From assembly GCA_002418205.1 (NCBI GenBank), contig DIDP01000011.1, forward strand, positions 62,001-126,000: a stretch of DNA of 64,000 nt, written 5' to 3'. This document shows positions 51,984 through 60,374 of the stretch, piece by piece; positions within the stretch are counted from its first letter, which is position 1, and every line of letters starts with the position of its first letter. A model generated the notes under the pieces. The model was not told the DNA's origin. It made no database searches and saw nothing but the letters and a program-made list of their open reading frames with translations. Made by a program: the position numbers and the translations under genes. Origin of the DNA: Anaerolineales bacterium UBA5797. GTDB lineage: Bacteria > Chloroflexota > Anaerolineae > Anaerolineales > Villigracilaceae.

Positions 51984-52946
51984 TTATGGGCTGATTTTCT
52001 TGAGCTCGCCAGTGACCCGATTCAACTCAAATTTTATTTCGTCCTGATACAAAACTTGCAAGATGATGAAAGAGTCGTTTACCCATTCTACTGGGACCAG
52101 AACTTCTTTATGATCTGTAGACAGTGTCGTGCAGGCTGGCCGTTTCAACTCACATAACACGATGGATGTAGCGATATAGTCACCGATGCTGGTGTCATAT
52201 TGTGCGATGGAAAACACCACGCTCTGACTGTCTGGCGCCCAGAGAAATCCTCCTCCCGTATTATATTTCGAGTCGAATTCAAAAGATTGTTCATCGCCTG
52301 TTTGCATATCACGAATATTCAATACGACTGGTGATTTATCGGTCACAATATATGCCAGCCTGCGATCATTGGGTGAAAATGCAAGCGAATAAAATATCCA
52401 GTCGCTTTTACTTAAAAGTAATACTTCGCTAATCTGACCTGTTCCAAGGTCAAGGCGATATAGGACTATGCCGTGATGAAATGGTTCCCAATAACCGTCT
52501 GTATGTGGATCAAAACTTGCATAAACATAATTACCATCATTGGACCAGTGGATTAAGTTAACGAAGTATTCCACGTAGGAATTGATTAGAGTATCTGAAG
52601 ATAATTCCCAATGTGTGGACTCGTCATCGCGGACAAATACTATGGTTTCATAACTGCAGAACACAACGTCCCAAAGATCGTCAGGTGAAGATGCGAATCC
52701 CCGCGCCTGCCCATGCACGCAATACTTATCGAGCTTATCATGCAAGACTTGTTGTGTGGCTGTCACGGGATCTGGCACTGTAAGTGATGGTGAGGCCGGT
52801 GTATCTGTGATAAAAACAAATGAAGGAACCTGGGTGCCCTGATTTGGAGTATTCCTGATTTCTCTTGTTGGTTCAACGGTAATTGATGTACTACATGCAG
52901 TAAAGATGATTATTGAGAAAAAGAATAAACCAAATTTTCTTTTCAT
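51984..52946 (-). CDS. Beta-propeller lipoprotein, AT-rich
   Basis: A 320-residue exported lipoprotein with lipobox FTACS (Cys18), a short Pro/Thr linker, then WD40-like repeats such as SNDGNYVYASFDP, AFSPNDRRLAYIVTDK and WAPDSQSVVFSIA. The role is unknown. It is inserted between MaoC and the CitE-like lyase in an otherwise metabolic operon, and is visibly richer in A/T than its neighbours; both suggest a later arrival. Confidence 0.82.
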   Translation of the reverse strand: MKRKFGLFFFSIIIFTACSTSITVEPTREIRNTPNQGTQVPSFVFITDTPASPSLTVPDPVTATQQVLHDKLDKYCVHGQARGFASSPDDLWDVVFCSYETIVFVRDDESTHWELSSDTLINSYVEYFVNLIHWSNDGNYVYASFDPHTDGYWEPFHHGIVLYRLDLGTGQISEVLLLSKSDWIFYSLAFSPNDRRLAYIVTDKSPVVLNIRDMQTGDEQSFEFDSKYNTGGGFLWAPDSQSVVFSIAQYDTSIGDYIATSIVLCELKRPACTTLSTDHKEVLVPVEWVNDSFIILQVLYQDEIKFELNRVTGELKKISP

Positions 52947-52949
52947 CCA

Positions 52950-53408
52950 TCATCCTTCTGTCTTCTTCCTTTTTAAAAACATCGCTGTTCTCTCAAACTC
53001 AACCACAATTGTACCGTCCGGCTTTTTACCTGTACATTTGATCCGCACGAGGCCCGCGTTGGGTCTTGACTTCGATTCGCGCATCTCGATGATCTCGCTC
53101 TCGGCATAGATCGTATCGCCGTGAAAGACGGGGTTAGGGTGCATGACCTTGTCGTAGCCGAGATTTGCCACGATCGTGCCTTCAGTCAGGTCAGGGACGG
53201 TGAGACCAACGACCAGTCCGAAGGTAAAGACGCCGTTGACCAATCGCTGACCGAACTCCGTTTTCGAGGCGAAATCCTCGTTGACGTGCAACGGCTGGGT
53301 GTTCATCGTCAACGCGGAGAAGAGGACGTTGTCCATTTCGGTGACAGTGCGTCCCGCGTGCTTGAATTTCATCCCCACTTCGAGTTCGTTGTAATACTTT
53401 CCAGTCAT
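52950..53408 (-). CDS. MaoC-family (R)-enoyl-CoA hydratase
   Basis: A 152-residue hot-dog-fold enzyme. MTGKYYNELEVGMKFKHAGRTVTEMDNVLFSALTMNTQPLHVNEDFASKTEFGQRLVNG contains the FS-A-L-T..PLH hydratase-2 type motif (PLHxxxxxA), and VFHGDTIYAESEI the second half. It hydrates trans-2-enoyl-CoA or dehydrates 3-hydroxyacyl-CoA; family members include mesaconyl-CoA and methylmalyl-CoA enzymes. It sits 4 bp before the lipoprotein gene in the carboxylase operon. Confidence 0.9.
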   Translation of the reverse strand: MTGKYYNELEVGMKFKHAGRTVTEMDNVLFSALTMNTQPLHVNEDFASKTEFGQRLVNGVFTFGLVVGLTVPDLTEGTIVANLGYDKVMHPNPVFHGDTIYAESEIIEMRESKSRPNAGLVRIKCTGKKPDGTIVVEFERTAMFLKRKKTEG

Positions 53409-53420
53409 GATTAACTCCTT

Positions 53421-53473
53421 GGGAAAGGAAAGGATGAAAGAGCCGTAATCTTTCTTCTTTCCTCTTTCATTCC
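53421..53473. repeat. GAAAGGAAAG/CTTTCTTCTTTC inverted polypurine tract
   Basis: GGGAAAGGAAAGGATGAAAGAG faces CTTTCTTCTTTCCTCTTTCATTCC. It occupies the gap between maoC and the biotin-carrier gene and contains the stop codon of the latter. A similar tract is inside mutS2 (62818-62848). Confidence 0.55.
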
Positions 53474-53943
53474 ACCGTAATCAATACCTGCTCTCTTTCA
53501 ACCGTCTGCCCCTGCTTCACAGCCAACAACTTCACAACGCCATCCGTCGGCGCCTGGATACGAATCTCCATCTTCATCGCTTCGAGAACCATCAGTGTTT
53601 GACCTTTGGTTACCGCATCCCCTTCGCTGATGTTCACCGCGCGGACCTGTCCCGGCATGGGCGCGGTCAACTCGCCGGAGTGATCGGATTTCGCTCCGCT
53701 TTTGCGGGAACCGGATTGTTTTGTCAACACGAAGGTCCGCCCGTTGAGCGTGACCCAGCGTTTGGCGTTATCGGAGGAAACATACGCAGTGACGCGTTCG
53801 CCGTCGATGAGTAAATCCAGCTTGCCATACTCCGTATCCGCGCGGAGGATTTCGACCTCGGCAGTCTTATCGTCCATATCGACGCGGTAGGACTTGCCGG
53901 TGGGAGTCAGATCAATGGTAGTGGTGTCGAAGATAATTTTCAT
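53467..53943 (-). CDS. Biotin carboxyl carrier protein
   Basis: A 158-residue carrier whose C-terminal biotinyl domain (about 88-158) has TAPMPGQVRAV and the biotin site LEAMKMEIR with Lys124. The N-terminal half (residues 1-75) is a small beta domain like the BT or linker region of acyl-CoA carboxylase alpha chains, followed by a Gly/Ser/Lys linker. So the alpha chain of this carboxylase is split in two genes: this one and the biotin carboxylase gene directly upstream. Confidence 0.93.
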   Translation of the reverse strand: MKIIFDTTTIDLTPTGKSYRVDMDDKTAEVEILRADTEYGKLDLLIDGERVTAYVSSDNAKRWVTLNGRTFVLTKQSGSRKSGAKSDHSGELTAPMPGQVRAVNISEGDAVTKGQTLMVLEAMKMEIRIQAPTDGVVKLLAVKQGQTVEREQVLITVE

Positions 53944-55454
53944 CAGTTACGAAATCCACTTGGAGTTTTCCATGGACTATATGGGTCAACCCCATTCATA
54001 CTTGAGGCTTGAGACTTGGAACTTGGAACGGAAAAATCTGCAAGCGAAGCAGCAATGAGTGCCTCAAATGATGGTTCGGAAGGCGGTGCCCAGTTGAAGT
54101 TGGTCTCCACCCAGCGCGTGGAGACTTTGCCATTCTCGAAATCGGGATGGGCGAGGACATCCTGCAGGAAATCGATATTCGTTGTCACGCCATGCACAAT
54201 GAAGTCACGCAGTGCGGCTTGCATCTTTTGCGTGGCGGCTTTCCGGTTCTCGGCATGGACGATCAACTTTGCTAGCATGGGATCGTAGAAATGAGTCACT
54301 GTGTCATCTGCGCGGAAACCCGAATCGACGCGGATGCCGGGGCCGCGCGGTTCGATGTATTGCAGGAGTTTTCCGGTGCTGGGGAGGAATCCGTTGGCGG
54401 GATCTTCGGCGTAGATGCGGCATTCGATGGCATGTCCGCGTTGGGAGAGTTCATCCTGTTGATACGGGAAATGGTCTCCCGCCGCGATGCGGATCTGCCA
54501 TTGGACGAGGTCAATGCCTGTTACATGTTCCGTGACGGGGTGTTCCACTTGAAGCCTTGTGTTCATTTCCAGAAAGTAGAACCCTTCGTCTCCGCTCAGG
54601 GCAGGCGAGGAATGATCGGGGTCGAAGATGAATTCGACCGTGCCCGCGTTGTAGTAATTGACGGCTTGTGCAGCTTTGATCGCCGCTTCGCCCATCCGCG
54701 CGCGGAGTTCAGGCGTGAGCAGTGGTGAAGGGGTTTCTTCGATGATCTTTTGATGGCGGCGCTGCACCGAGCATTCGCGCTCGAATAGATGCACGAGGTG
54801 TCCGTGTTTATCCCCAAAGACCTGGAACTCGATGTGATGCGCAGTTGGAATGTATTTCTCAACGAGCAGGCGATCATCGCCGAAGGCGTTCAGCGCTTCG
54901 CGGCGCGCGGCGTCGATCTCTTCGGGCAGTTCGTCCGCATCCCAGACGATGCGCATCCCTTTGCCGCCGCCGCCCGCCGAGGCTTTGACGAGGACGGGAT
55001 ATCCGATCTCTTTGGCGGCTTTCTCGAAATCCGGGAAGGATTCCAACCCCTCGGCTCCGGGGACCGTCGGGACGCCTGCCTCTTTCATCCGAATCTTTGA
55101 CTCTTCCTTATCGCCCATGGCGCGGATGGAACCGGCTGAGGGACCGATGAAGGTCAGTTTGGCGGAGTCCACTGCGGCGGCGAAAGAGGCGTTCTCCGAG
55201 AGGAATCCATAGCCCGGGTGGACGGCGTCTACCTGGGAGGAGAGGGCGGCCCGGATCAAGACATCCGCATTCAGATAGGATTCCTTGGGCGCTGCCGCAC
55301 CGATGTGAACCGCCTCATCGGCGTATTGAACATGCAGGGTGTTCTTATCGGCATCGGAATACACGGCGACGGTTTTGATACCGAGTTCGCGACATGCCCG
55401 CATGATGCGGATGGCGATCTCGCCGCGGTTGGCAATGAGGATCTTTTTGAACAT
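53943..55454 (-). CDS. accC: Biotin carboxylase subunit of acyl-CoA carboxylase
   Basis: ATP-dependent carboxylation of biotin. The 503-residue protein has ILIANRGEIAIRIMRACRELG, the ATP-grasp loop KASAGGGGKGMRIV, ECSVQRRHQKIIEE (catalytic Cys and Lys), and EMNTRLQVEHPVTEHVTG. It is about 50 residues longer than E. coli AccC because of a C-terminal tail; residues about 476-486 of this tail are encoded by the CTTGAGG tandem repeat. It shares one base with the biotin-carrier gene downstream and one with the lipoprotein gene upstream. Confidence 0.94.
   Translation of the reverse strand: MFKKILIANRGEIAIRIMRACRELGIKTVAVYSDADKNTLHVQYADEAVHIGAAAPKESYLNADVLIRAALSSQVDAVHPGYGFLSENASFAAAVDSAKLTFIGPSAGSIRAMGDKEESKIRMKEAGVPTVPGAEGLESFPDFEKAAKEIGYPVLVKASAGGGGKGMRIVWDADELPEEIDAARREALNAFGDDRLLVEKYIPTAHHIEFQVFGDKHGHLVHLFERECSVQRRHQKIIEETPSPLLTPELRARMGEAAIKAAQAVNYYNAGTVEFIFDPDHSSPALSGDEGFYFLEMNTRLQVEHPVTEHVTGIDLVQWQIRIAAGDHFPYQQDELSQRGHAIECRIYAEDPANGFLPSTGKLLQYIEPRGPGIRVDSGFRADDTVTHFYDPMLAKLIVHAENRKAATQKMQAALRDFIVHGVTTNIDFLQDVLAHPDFENGKVSTRWVETNFNWAPPSEPSFEALIAASLADFSVPSSKSQASSMNGVDPYSPWKTPSGFRN
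54000..54030. repeat. CTTGA/CTTGG tandem repeat in the 3' end of accC
   Basis: CTTGAGGCTTGAGACTTGGAACTTGGAAC: four CTTG-initiated units of 7-8 bases. Read the other way it is like the repeat at 18146-18192. It encodes part of a Ser-rich tail of AccC. Confidence 0.6.
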
Positions 55455-55945
55455 CAGTTACAGGTTCTCTTGTTCTTCAATTGGAATTCGGTCTCGGTGG
55501 TGACGAAGTCGAAACGGCTGCATTTGTTTTGGATCCAGTCGTCTGCGCTTTGTGTGCCGCCGTCCGCGAGCCAGGAGGGGTCTGCCGTGCGGACGTTGAA
55601 GGTGATCTCGGCATAGAGTGAGCCATCGCCTGCGGGGAAAATGGTAACACGCGTGACCTGATATTCGAGGATGTCGCCGTTTGCAGCGAGGGCATCCATG
55701 ACCCTGGTGAAGATGGCGTTCGCCACGGGTTCGAGCGAATATGCCTGGATTTCGCTCTGTGCTATTGCGCCGAAGAGGGCGGGGTCTGTGGCGGCGGGTA
55801 CCTCCGTTGGGGTTTCTGTGGGGGCTATGGCCTCGGTGGGGGAGGGAAGTACGGCAGTTGGTGGAACGGTCTCCGCTGATTGGGCGCACGCGGAAAGAAG
55901 AAGGATGAACACAAGCAGAAAGAGTTTTGTGCGGTGGAGGTTCAT
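55454..55945 (-). CDS. Small lipoprotein, function unknown
   Basis: A 163-residue exported lipoprotein with lipobox LLSAC (Cys20) and a Pro/Thr/Glu linker, followed by a small alpha/beta domain (IQAYSLEPVANAIFTRVMDALAANGDILEYQVTRVTIFP, SLYAEITFNVRTADPSWLADGG). It ends with two cysteines. It is coupled to accC (one-base overlap), although nothing links it to the carboxylase by sequence. Confidence 0.75.
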   Translation of the reverse strand: MNLHRTKLFLLVFILLLSACAQSAETVPPTAVLPSPTEAIAPTETPTEVPAATDPALFGAIAQSEIQAYSLEPVANAIFTRVMDALAANGDILEYQVTRVTIFPAGDGSLYAEITFNVRTADPSWLADGGTQSADDWIQNKCSRFDFVTTETEFQLKNKRTCN

Positions 55946-55996
55946 GTAGCGAAGTGTCAGCCTTGGTGTTTTGAATGGGTCTATTGTAAACCCTGC

Positions 55997-56485
55997 TTAT
56001 TGCTTCACTCTCGTCAGCTTTGCCTCTGTTGCCCTGGCTTCGCCAAGTTCGGGATGGATGTTGTAGGCGGTAATGGTGAGGTGATCTTCATCTTCAAGCG
56101 TGACTTCCGTGCGCCAACCCCAATCGGGTCCGCCGGTGGGGTCGGGGTAACTGCCGAGGACGGAGAAGCCGTTGTCGCGGGCGGAGCCGACGCAGAACAT
56201 GATGGCGGTGTTGTTGTGCCAGCTATCAAGCCAGGAGGCCTCGTAACGCTCGAGCGTGGTGTTGTAGCCGAAGGTGAACATTCCATGCTGCGCCTCGCCT
56301 TCGACGGAGGATTGATACAGGAACAATGCGAAACGTCCGTCCAGGACGATCTGGATGTTCCCGATGATCTGGGATTCGCCAAGCAGTTTTCCAGGCTCAA
56401 GCCAGATCCTGGATGTACCTGTCCAGCCGCCGGCGAGTTGGGCGAGGAAGTGGTGGGGGGAACCAGAGGATTGTTCGAAGGGCAT
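55997..56485 (-). CDS. DUF1579-like protein
   Basis: A 162-residue soluble beta-barrel-like protein: HHFLAQLAGGWTGTSRIWLEPGKL and GTF-like strands FTFGYNTTLERYEASWLDSW, EVTLEDEDHLTITAYNI, as in the DUF1579 family (predicted lipocalin-like fold, role unknown). The start at 56485 is chosen because GGAG lies 6 bp upstream, inside the longer frame starting at 56503. Confidence 0.75.
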   Translation of the reverse strand: MPFEQSSGSPHHFLAQLAGGWTGTSRIWLEPGKLLGESQIIGNIQIVLDGRFALFLYQSSVEGEAQHGMFTFGYNTTLERYEASWLDSWHNNTAIMFCVGSARDNGFSVLGSYPDPTGGPDWGWRTEVTLEDEDHLTITAYNIHPELGEARATEAKLTRVKQ

Positions 56486-56504
56486 TTGAACTCCTATCTT
56501 CATT

Positions 56505-56637
56505 ATGTCGTTGCGAGGAGGGCAGAGCCCGACGAAGCAATCTCCTCAAAACAAAATTTTGTTTGTAATCGGGAGATTGCTTCGCCACTCACCTGCACTT
56601 GCAGCGCAGGTGCAAGTGTCGTGGCTCGCAACGACAT
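56505..56637. repeat. 133-bp inverted-repeat element, TTGCGAGGAG family (copy 1)
   Basis: Perfect 13-bp ends: ATGTCGTTGCGAG and CTCGCAACGACAT. Inside are GACGAAGCAATCTCC against GGGAGATTGCTTCG and a small GCACTTGCAGCGCAGGTGC palindrome. No coding. Further copies at 58306-58358 and 60375-60493, all within 4 kb; a remnant (TTGCGAGATGGCTCGCA) is at 6228-6244. Confidence 0.8.
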
Positions 56638-56644
56638 TCATAAA

Positions 56645-58282
56645 TTACATCCTGAAAACTCCAAAATTTTGTTCTTCCACAGGTGAATTCAACACCACCG
56701 ACAACGCCAACCCCAAAACTTGACGCGTATCCACGGGATCGATCACGCCATCGTCCCAGAGCCGCGCGGTGGAGTGATAGGGATTGCCTTCGTTTTCGTA
56801 TTTCTCCAAAATGGGACGTTTGAATTCGTCGGCTTCTTCCTGTGTCATGGCAGGCTTGCCTTCGCGGGCGAGTTGGTCCTGTTTGATGGTGAGCAGAACG
56901 TTTGCGGCTTGTTCCCCGCCCATGACGGAGATGCGCGCATTGGGCCACATCCACAGGAAGCGCGAGCCGTAGGCGCGACCAGACATGGCGTAGTTGCCCG
57001 CGCCGAACGAGCCGCCGATGACAACGGTCAATTTTGGGACGCGGGTGGTTGCCACGGCATGGACCATCTTCGCGCCGTCTTTGGCGATGCCGCCGACCTC
57101 GGCTTCACGTCCGACCATGAAGCCGGTGATGTTTTGCAGGAACACGAGCGGAATCCCGCGCTGGTCACAGAGTTCGATGAAGTGAGTCGCTTTGAGGGCG
57201 GACTCGCTGAACAGCACTCCGTTGTTGGCAATGATCCCGACAGGGTATCCGTGAATGCGTGCGAACCCGCAGACGAGAGTCGTGCCGTAGCGGGCTTTGA
57301 ATTCGCGGAATTTGCTGCCGTCCACGAGGCGGGCGATCACTTCGCGCACATCATAGGTCTCGCGGAAGGTGGAGGGGAGGATGCCGTATAAATCTTCAGC
57401 GGGGTAGAGAGGTTCTTCGGGCTTTGACCATGGACCATTGACCGTAGACCATATTGGTCGATCGTCCATCGTCGATGGTCGAGGAAGAGTTGCCACGATC
57501 CCGCGCAGGATTTCGATCGCGTGGTCGTCATCCTCCGCGAAATGATCTGCGACTCCGCTCAAGCGCGTGTGGACGTCTGCACCGCCGAGGTCTTCTGCTG
57601 AAACATCCTCTCCCGTTGCGGCTTTGACGAGCGGAGGTCCGCCGAGGAAGATGGTGCCTGTGCCTTTGACGATGATGGCTTCGTCGCTCATGGCAGGGAC
57701 GTAGGCGCCGCCCGCCGTGCAACTGCCCATCACCGCCGCGATCTGCGGAATCTTTTTCGCGGACATGCGCGCCTGGTTGTAGAAGATGCGTCCAAAATGA
57801 TTCACGTCGGGGAAGACTTCATCCTGCAGCGGCAAAAACGCGCCGCCCGAATCGACGAGATAGAGGCAGGGCAGGTGATTCTCTTCTGCGATCTGCTGGG
57901 CGCGCAGATGTTTCTTGACCGTCATCGGGAAGTACGACCCGCCTTTGACGGTGGCGTCGTTGGCGACGATGAGTACTTCGCGGTTGCTGACGCGCCCGAT
58001 GCCCGTGACAATGCCTGCGCCTGGCGCTTCGAGATCGTACATGCCAACCGCCGCGAGCGGGGAGAGTTCGAGGAAGGGCGAGCCAGGGTCGAGCAGGCGC
58101 TCGATGCGGTCGCGGACGAAGAGCTTGCCCTGTGACTCGTGGCGCTTGCGGTATTTTTCGCCGCCGCCCTGGCGCACTTCGGAGAGGCGTTCGCGCAGGG
58201 TGCGGGCGAGTCCGCGGTTGTGTTTTTGGTTTTCGAGGAATTGTGGGGAGGTGGAGGAGATGGAGGTTTCGAGGATGTCCAT
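56645..58282 (-). CDS. mccB: Acyl-CoA carboxylase carboxyltransferase, MccB type
   Basis: A 545-residue carboxyltransferase that moves carboxyl from biotin to an acyl-CoA. The blocks GGGEKYRKRHESQGKLFVRDRI, LVDSGGAFLPLQDEVFPD, GSCTAGGAYVPAMSDE, LFLQNITGFMVG-like VFLQNITGFMVGREAEVGGIAKDGAKMV and MWPNARISVMGGEQAANVL are those of the methylcrotonyl-CoA carboxylase beta chain, pointing to leucine/isovalerate breakdown. It is the first gene of the operon containing the biotin carboxylase and carrier. A surface loop (residues about 268-286) is encoded by a palindromic repeat. Confidence 0.92.
   Translation of the reverse strand: MDILETSISSTSPQFLENQKHNRGLARTLRERLSEVRQGGGEKYRKRHESQGKLFVRDRIERLLDPGSPFLELSPLAAVGMYDLEAPGAGIVTGIGRVSNREVLIVANDATVKGGSYFPMTVKKHLRAQQIAEENHLPCLYLVDSGGAFLPLQDEVFPDVNHFGRIFYNQARMSAKKIPQIAAVMGSCTAGGAYVPAMSDEAIIVKGTGTIFLGGPPLVKAATGEDVSAEDLGGADVHTRLSGVADHFAEDDDHAIEILRGIVATLPRPSTMDDRPIWSTVNGPWSKPEEPLYPAEDLYGILPSTFRETYDVREVIARLVDGSKFREFKARYGTTLVCGFARIHGYPVGIIANNGVLFSESALKATHFIELCDQRGIPLVFLQNITGFMVGREAEVGGIAKDGAKMVHAVATTRVPKLTVVIGGSFGAGNYAMSGRAYGSRFLWMWPNARISVMGGEQAANVLLTIKQDQLAREGKPAMTQEEADEFKRPILEKYENEGNPYHSTARLWDDGVIDPVDTRQVLGLALSVVLNSPVEEQNFGVFRM
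57426..57480. repeat. GACCAT palindrome inside mccB
   Basis: 25-base arms starting GACCATGGACCATTGACC and ending GATGGTC pair at 19 of 25 positions around ATATT. It is the same kind as the mutL insert at 3942-4030. It keeps the frame and encodes PSTMDDRPIWSTVNGPW in a loop that is shorter in usual MccB proteins (from memory). Confidence 0.7.
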
Positions 58283-58305
58283 GGGCAGAGTCTAGCATAA
58301 ATGGT

Positions 58306-58358
58306 ATGTCATTGCGAGGAGATTGCTTCGTCGGACTATGTCCTCCTCGCAACGACAT
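58306..58358. repeat. TTGCGAGGAG-family element (copy 2, short)
   Basis: ATGTCATTGCGAGGA and CTCCTCGCAACGACAT with GATTGCTTCG inside; 53 bp in all, a deleted form of the 133-bp element. It is in the gap between mccB and the thiolase gene. Confidence 0.75.
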
Positions 58359-58457
58359 GATAAGTTATGGATAAATGTCAGTTGTATTTGGCTTCGATTT
58401 CTGCAAAGATAATCCTGTCGGAGGGTTTGTTCAACTCATTGTAAAGGAGGAACACTG

Positions 58458-59822
58458 ATGAGACCTGTGTATGCAATCTCGGGGGGCGTTTCGAAGTTTG
58501 CCAAGGCGCGACCCGACAAGACGTTCCAGGCGATTATCAAGGAAGCCTACGATTATGCAATCGCCGACATCGGATTGGATTTTCGGACGTTCACCAAAAT
58601 CGTAGATGGATCCGTCGCCTCGTACTTCTCGGATCATTTCACCCGACAGCTGATGGCCGGGATCATGGCCCAGGACTACCTTGGGCTGTGTCCCAAACCC
58701 GGTCACCGCGTGGAGGGCGGCGGAGCGACGGGCGGACTGTGCTTCCAGGAGGCGTGGAAGTCGGTCGCTTCGGGTCACATGGATGTGTGTGTGGCGTACG
58801 GCTTCGAGACCATGTCGCATGTGGAGACTTGGAAGGGAAACGAGTTCATCGCCCTGGCCTCCGACGTGTCGTTCGATTATCCCGTTGGAGGTTTCTATTC
58901 GGGCTACTACGCCATGATGGTGACGCGCCACATGAAGGAGTTCGGCACGACCGTGGAGCAGATGGCGCATGTCAGCGTGAAGAACTACATCAACGCGTTC
59001 CACAATCCGTACGCGCAGAAGAGTCAGCGCATTACCATCCAGGATGTGCGTAACGCGCCGATGGTGGCGTGGCCTCTGACGCGGCTCGACATCTGCGTGA
59101 TGTCGGATGGCGCGGCGGCGATGATATTGTGTTCGGAAGAGGGACTCCAGAAACTTGAAGCCGCGGGGGCGAGGGTGACGCGTCCGCTCGTGAAGGTGAC
59201 AGGCATCGGGCGCGGCACGGACGCGATGCGCATGGCGGATCGTCCGCATGTGGATTATGACTTCTTCATGGAGAATTACGCCACCGAACAGGAGAAGTCA
59301 TCGGACGAGACGAAGGCGTATTACAAGAAACTTTGGGAGCACGGTACTCGCTACCCGGGAGTCCATTCGTTCCGTGCGGGACGGGCGGCGGGCAACATGG
59401 CATGGAAACATGCGGGCATCCAGGACCCGTTGCATGAACTGGACTTCATCGAATTACACGACGCGTACACTTCATCTGAAATTCAGACGTATGAAGATCT
59501 GGGATTGTGTCGTTACGGGGAGGGCGGTCCGTTTGCGGAATCGGGCAAGGCGTTCCTGCCGAACATTGATTACGGCTTGAAGTTGAAGGATAAGCCTGTC
59601 TGCGCGGTGAATCCCTCGGGCGGATTGATCGCCTGCGGACATCCTGTCGGCGCGACGGGACTGATGCAGGGCGTCTTTGCTGTGTGGCAGCTTCAGGGGT
59701 CGATCAAAAAACATTTCCGCGATGACCAGCTACAGGTCCAGAATGCGAAGCGGGGCGCCATCCATAGTCACGCGGGGACGGGCACGTATGTCACGGTCTC
59801 CGTTTTGGAAAGGGAGGGCTAA
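58458..59822 (+). CDS. Thiolase-fold protein without the nucleophilic cysteine
   Basis: A 454-residue protein of the SCP-x/archaeal thiolase type. It has ELHDAYTSSEIQTYEDLGL, VNPSGGLIACGHPVGATGL and the C-terminal GTGTYVTVSVLE, so the His and the catalytic loop are kept. The segment that normally reads E-x-x-C-A-S-G is RVEGGGATGG: Gly89 stands where the thiolase Cys should be, by alignment with the usual motif. A true thiolase reaction is therefore unlikely; a retro-aldolase like Ltp2, or another C-C cleavage, is possible. AAGGAGG precedes the start. It is followed after 3 bp by a DUF35-like gene, the usual partner of such proteins. Confidence 0.85.
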   Translation: MRPVYAISGGVSKFAKARPDKTFQAIIKEAYDYAIADIGLDFRTFTKIVDGSVASYFSDHFTRQLMAGIMAQDYLGLCPKPGHRVEGGGATGGLCFQEAWKSVASGHMDVCVAYGFETMSHVETWKGNEFIALASDVSFDYPVGGFYSGYYAMMVTRHMKEFGTTVEQMAHVSVKNYINAFHNPYAQKSQRITIQDVRNAPMVAWPLTRLDICVMSDGAAAMILCSEEGLQKLEAAGARVTRPLVKVTGIGRGTDAMRMADRPHVDYDFFMENYATEQEKSSDETKAYYKKLWEHGTRYPGVHSFRAGRAAGNMAWKHAGIQDPLHELDFIELHDAYTSSEIQTYEDLGLCRYGEGGPFAESGKAFLPNIDYGLKLKDKPVCAVNPSGGLIACGHPVGATGLMQGVFAVWQLQGSIKKHFRDDQLQVQNAKRGAIHSHAGTGTYVTVSVLEREG

Positions 59823-59825
59823 ATC

Positions 59826-60374
59826 ATGGCCAAGTTACCGTCACAACGAGAAGAGACTTTGGGCGGGTTCGTCGTGCATGGTGTCCCGTTCCCGATCGGT
59901 GCGGATGAGGAGTCGCTGGAGTTTTTGAAGAAGATGGCGCCGATCCAGATCGAGCAGGAATATAAGATCACGTACCTGCATTCGTACGGACAGGACAGCC
60001 CGTGGTTCGCGGCGTTGACGAATAAACGACTGCTCGCTTCACGCGACCCCGAAAGCGGATACACAACCGCCAACCCGCGCGGACATGACATGTACTCGGG
60101 CGCGGAGACCAAATGGATCGACATCACGAACGTCCCTGCGCATGTACACGCGTTCACGGTGTGTTATTTCGGGTCGCAGGAGTTTTTGCCTGAGTGTCCG
60201 TTCGTGCTGGCGTTGATCGAGTTCGAGGGCGTAAACACGCTGCTGTTGACGCGCTTGATGGGCGTTGACCCCGACGCGCCGTCGCTGAATTGGATCGGGA
60301 TGGAGGTCAAGCCGCGTTTCCTGCGGAATTCCAAGTTGAAGCCGACGGATGTGTATTTCGTGCCGAACGAATAG
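59826..60374 (+). CDS. DUF35-like OB-fold protein lacking the zinc ribbon
   Basis: A 182-residue protein. The C-terminal part (about 90-180, AKWIDITNVPAHVHAFTV.., PFVLALIEFEGVNTLLLTRL) resembles the DUF35 OB fold that holds acyl-CoA next to a thiolase-type enzyme. The N-terminal zinc-ribbon segment shows no cysteine at all, where CxxC pairs are expected (NKRLLASRDPESGYTTANPRG). It directly follows the thiolase-like gene, so a complex of the two is likely. The identification rests on position and weak fold features. Confidence 0.7.
   Translation: MAKLPSQREETLGGFVVHGVPFPIGADEESLEFLKKMAPIQIEQEYKITYLHSYGQDSPWFAALTNKRLLASRDPESGYTTANPRGHDMYSGAETKWIDITNVPAHVHAFTVCYFGSQEFLPECPFVLALIEFEGVNTLLLTRLMGVDPDAPSLNWIGMEVKPRFLRNSKLKPTDVYFVPNE

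Noticed and set aside
53999..54031. CRISPR-like short tandem units
   Set aside because: Units are only 7-10 bp with no unique spacers and lie in a coding sequence; no cas genes in the window.
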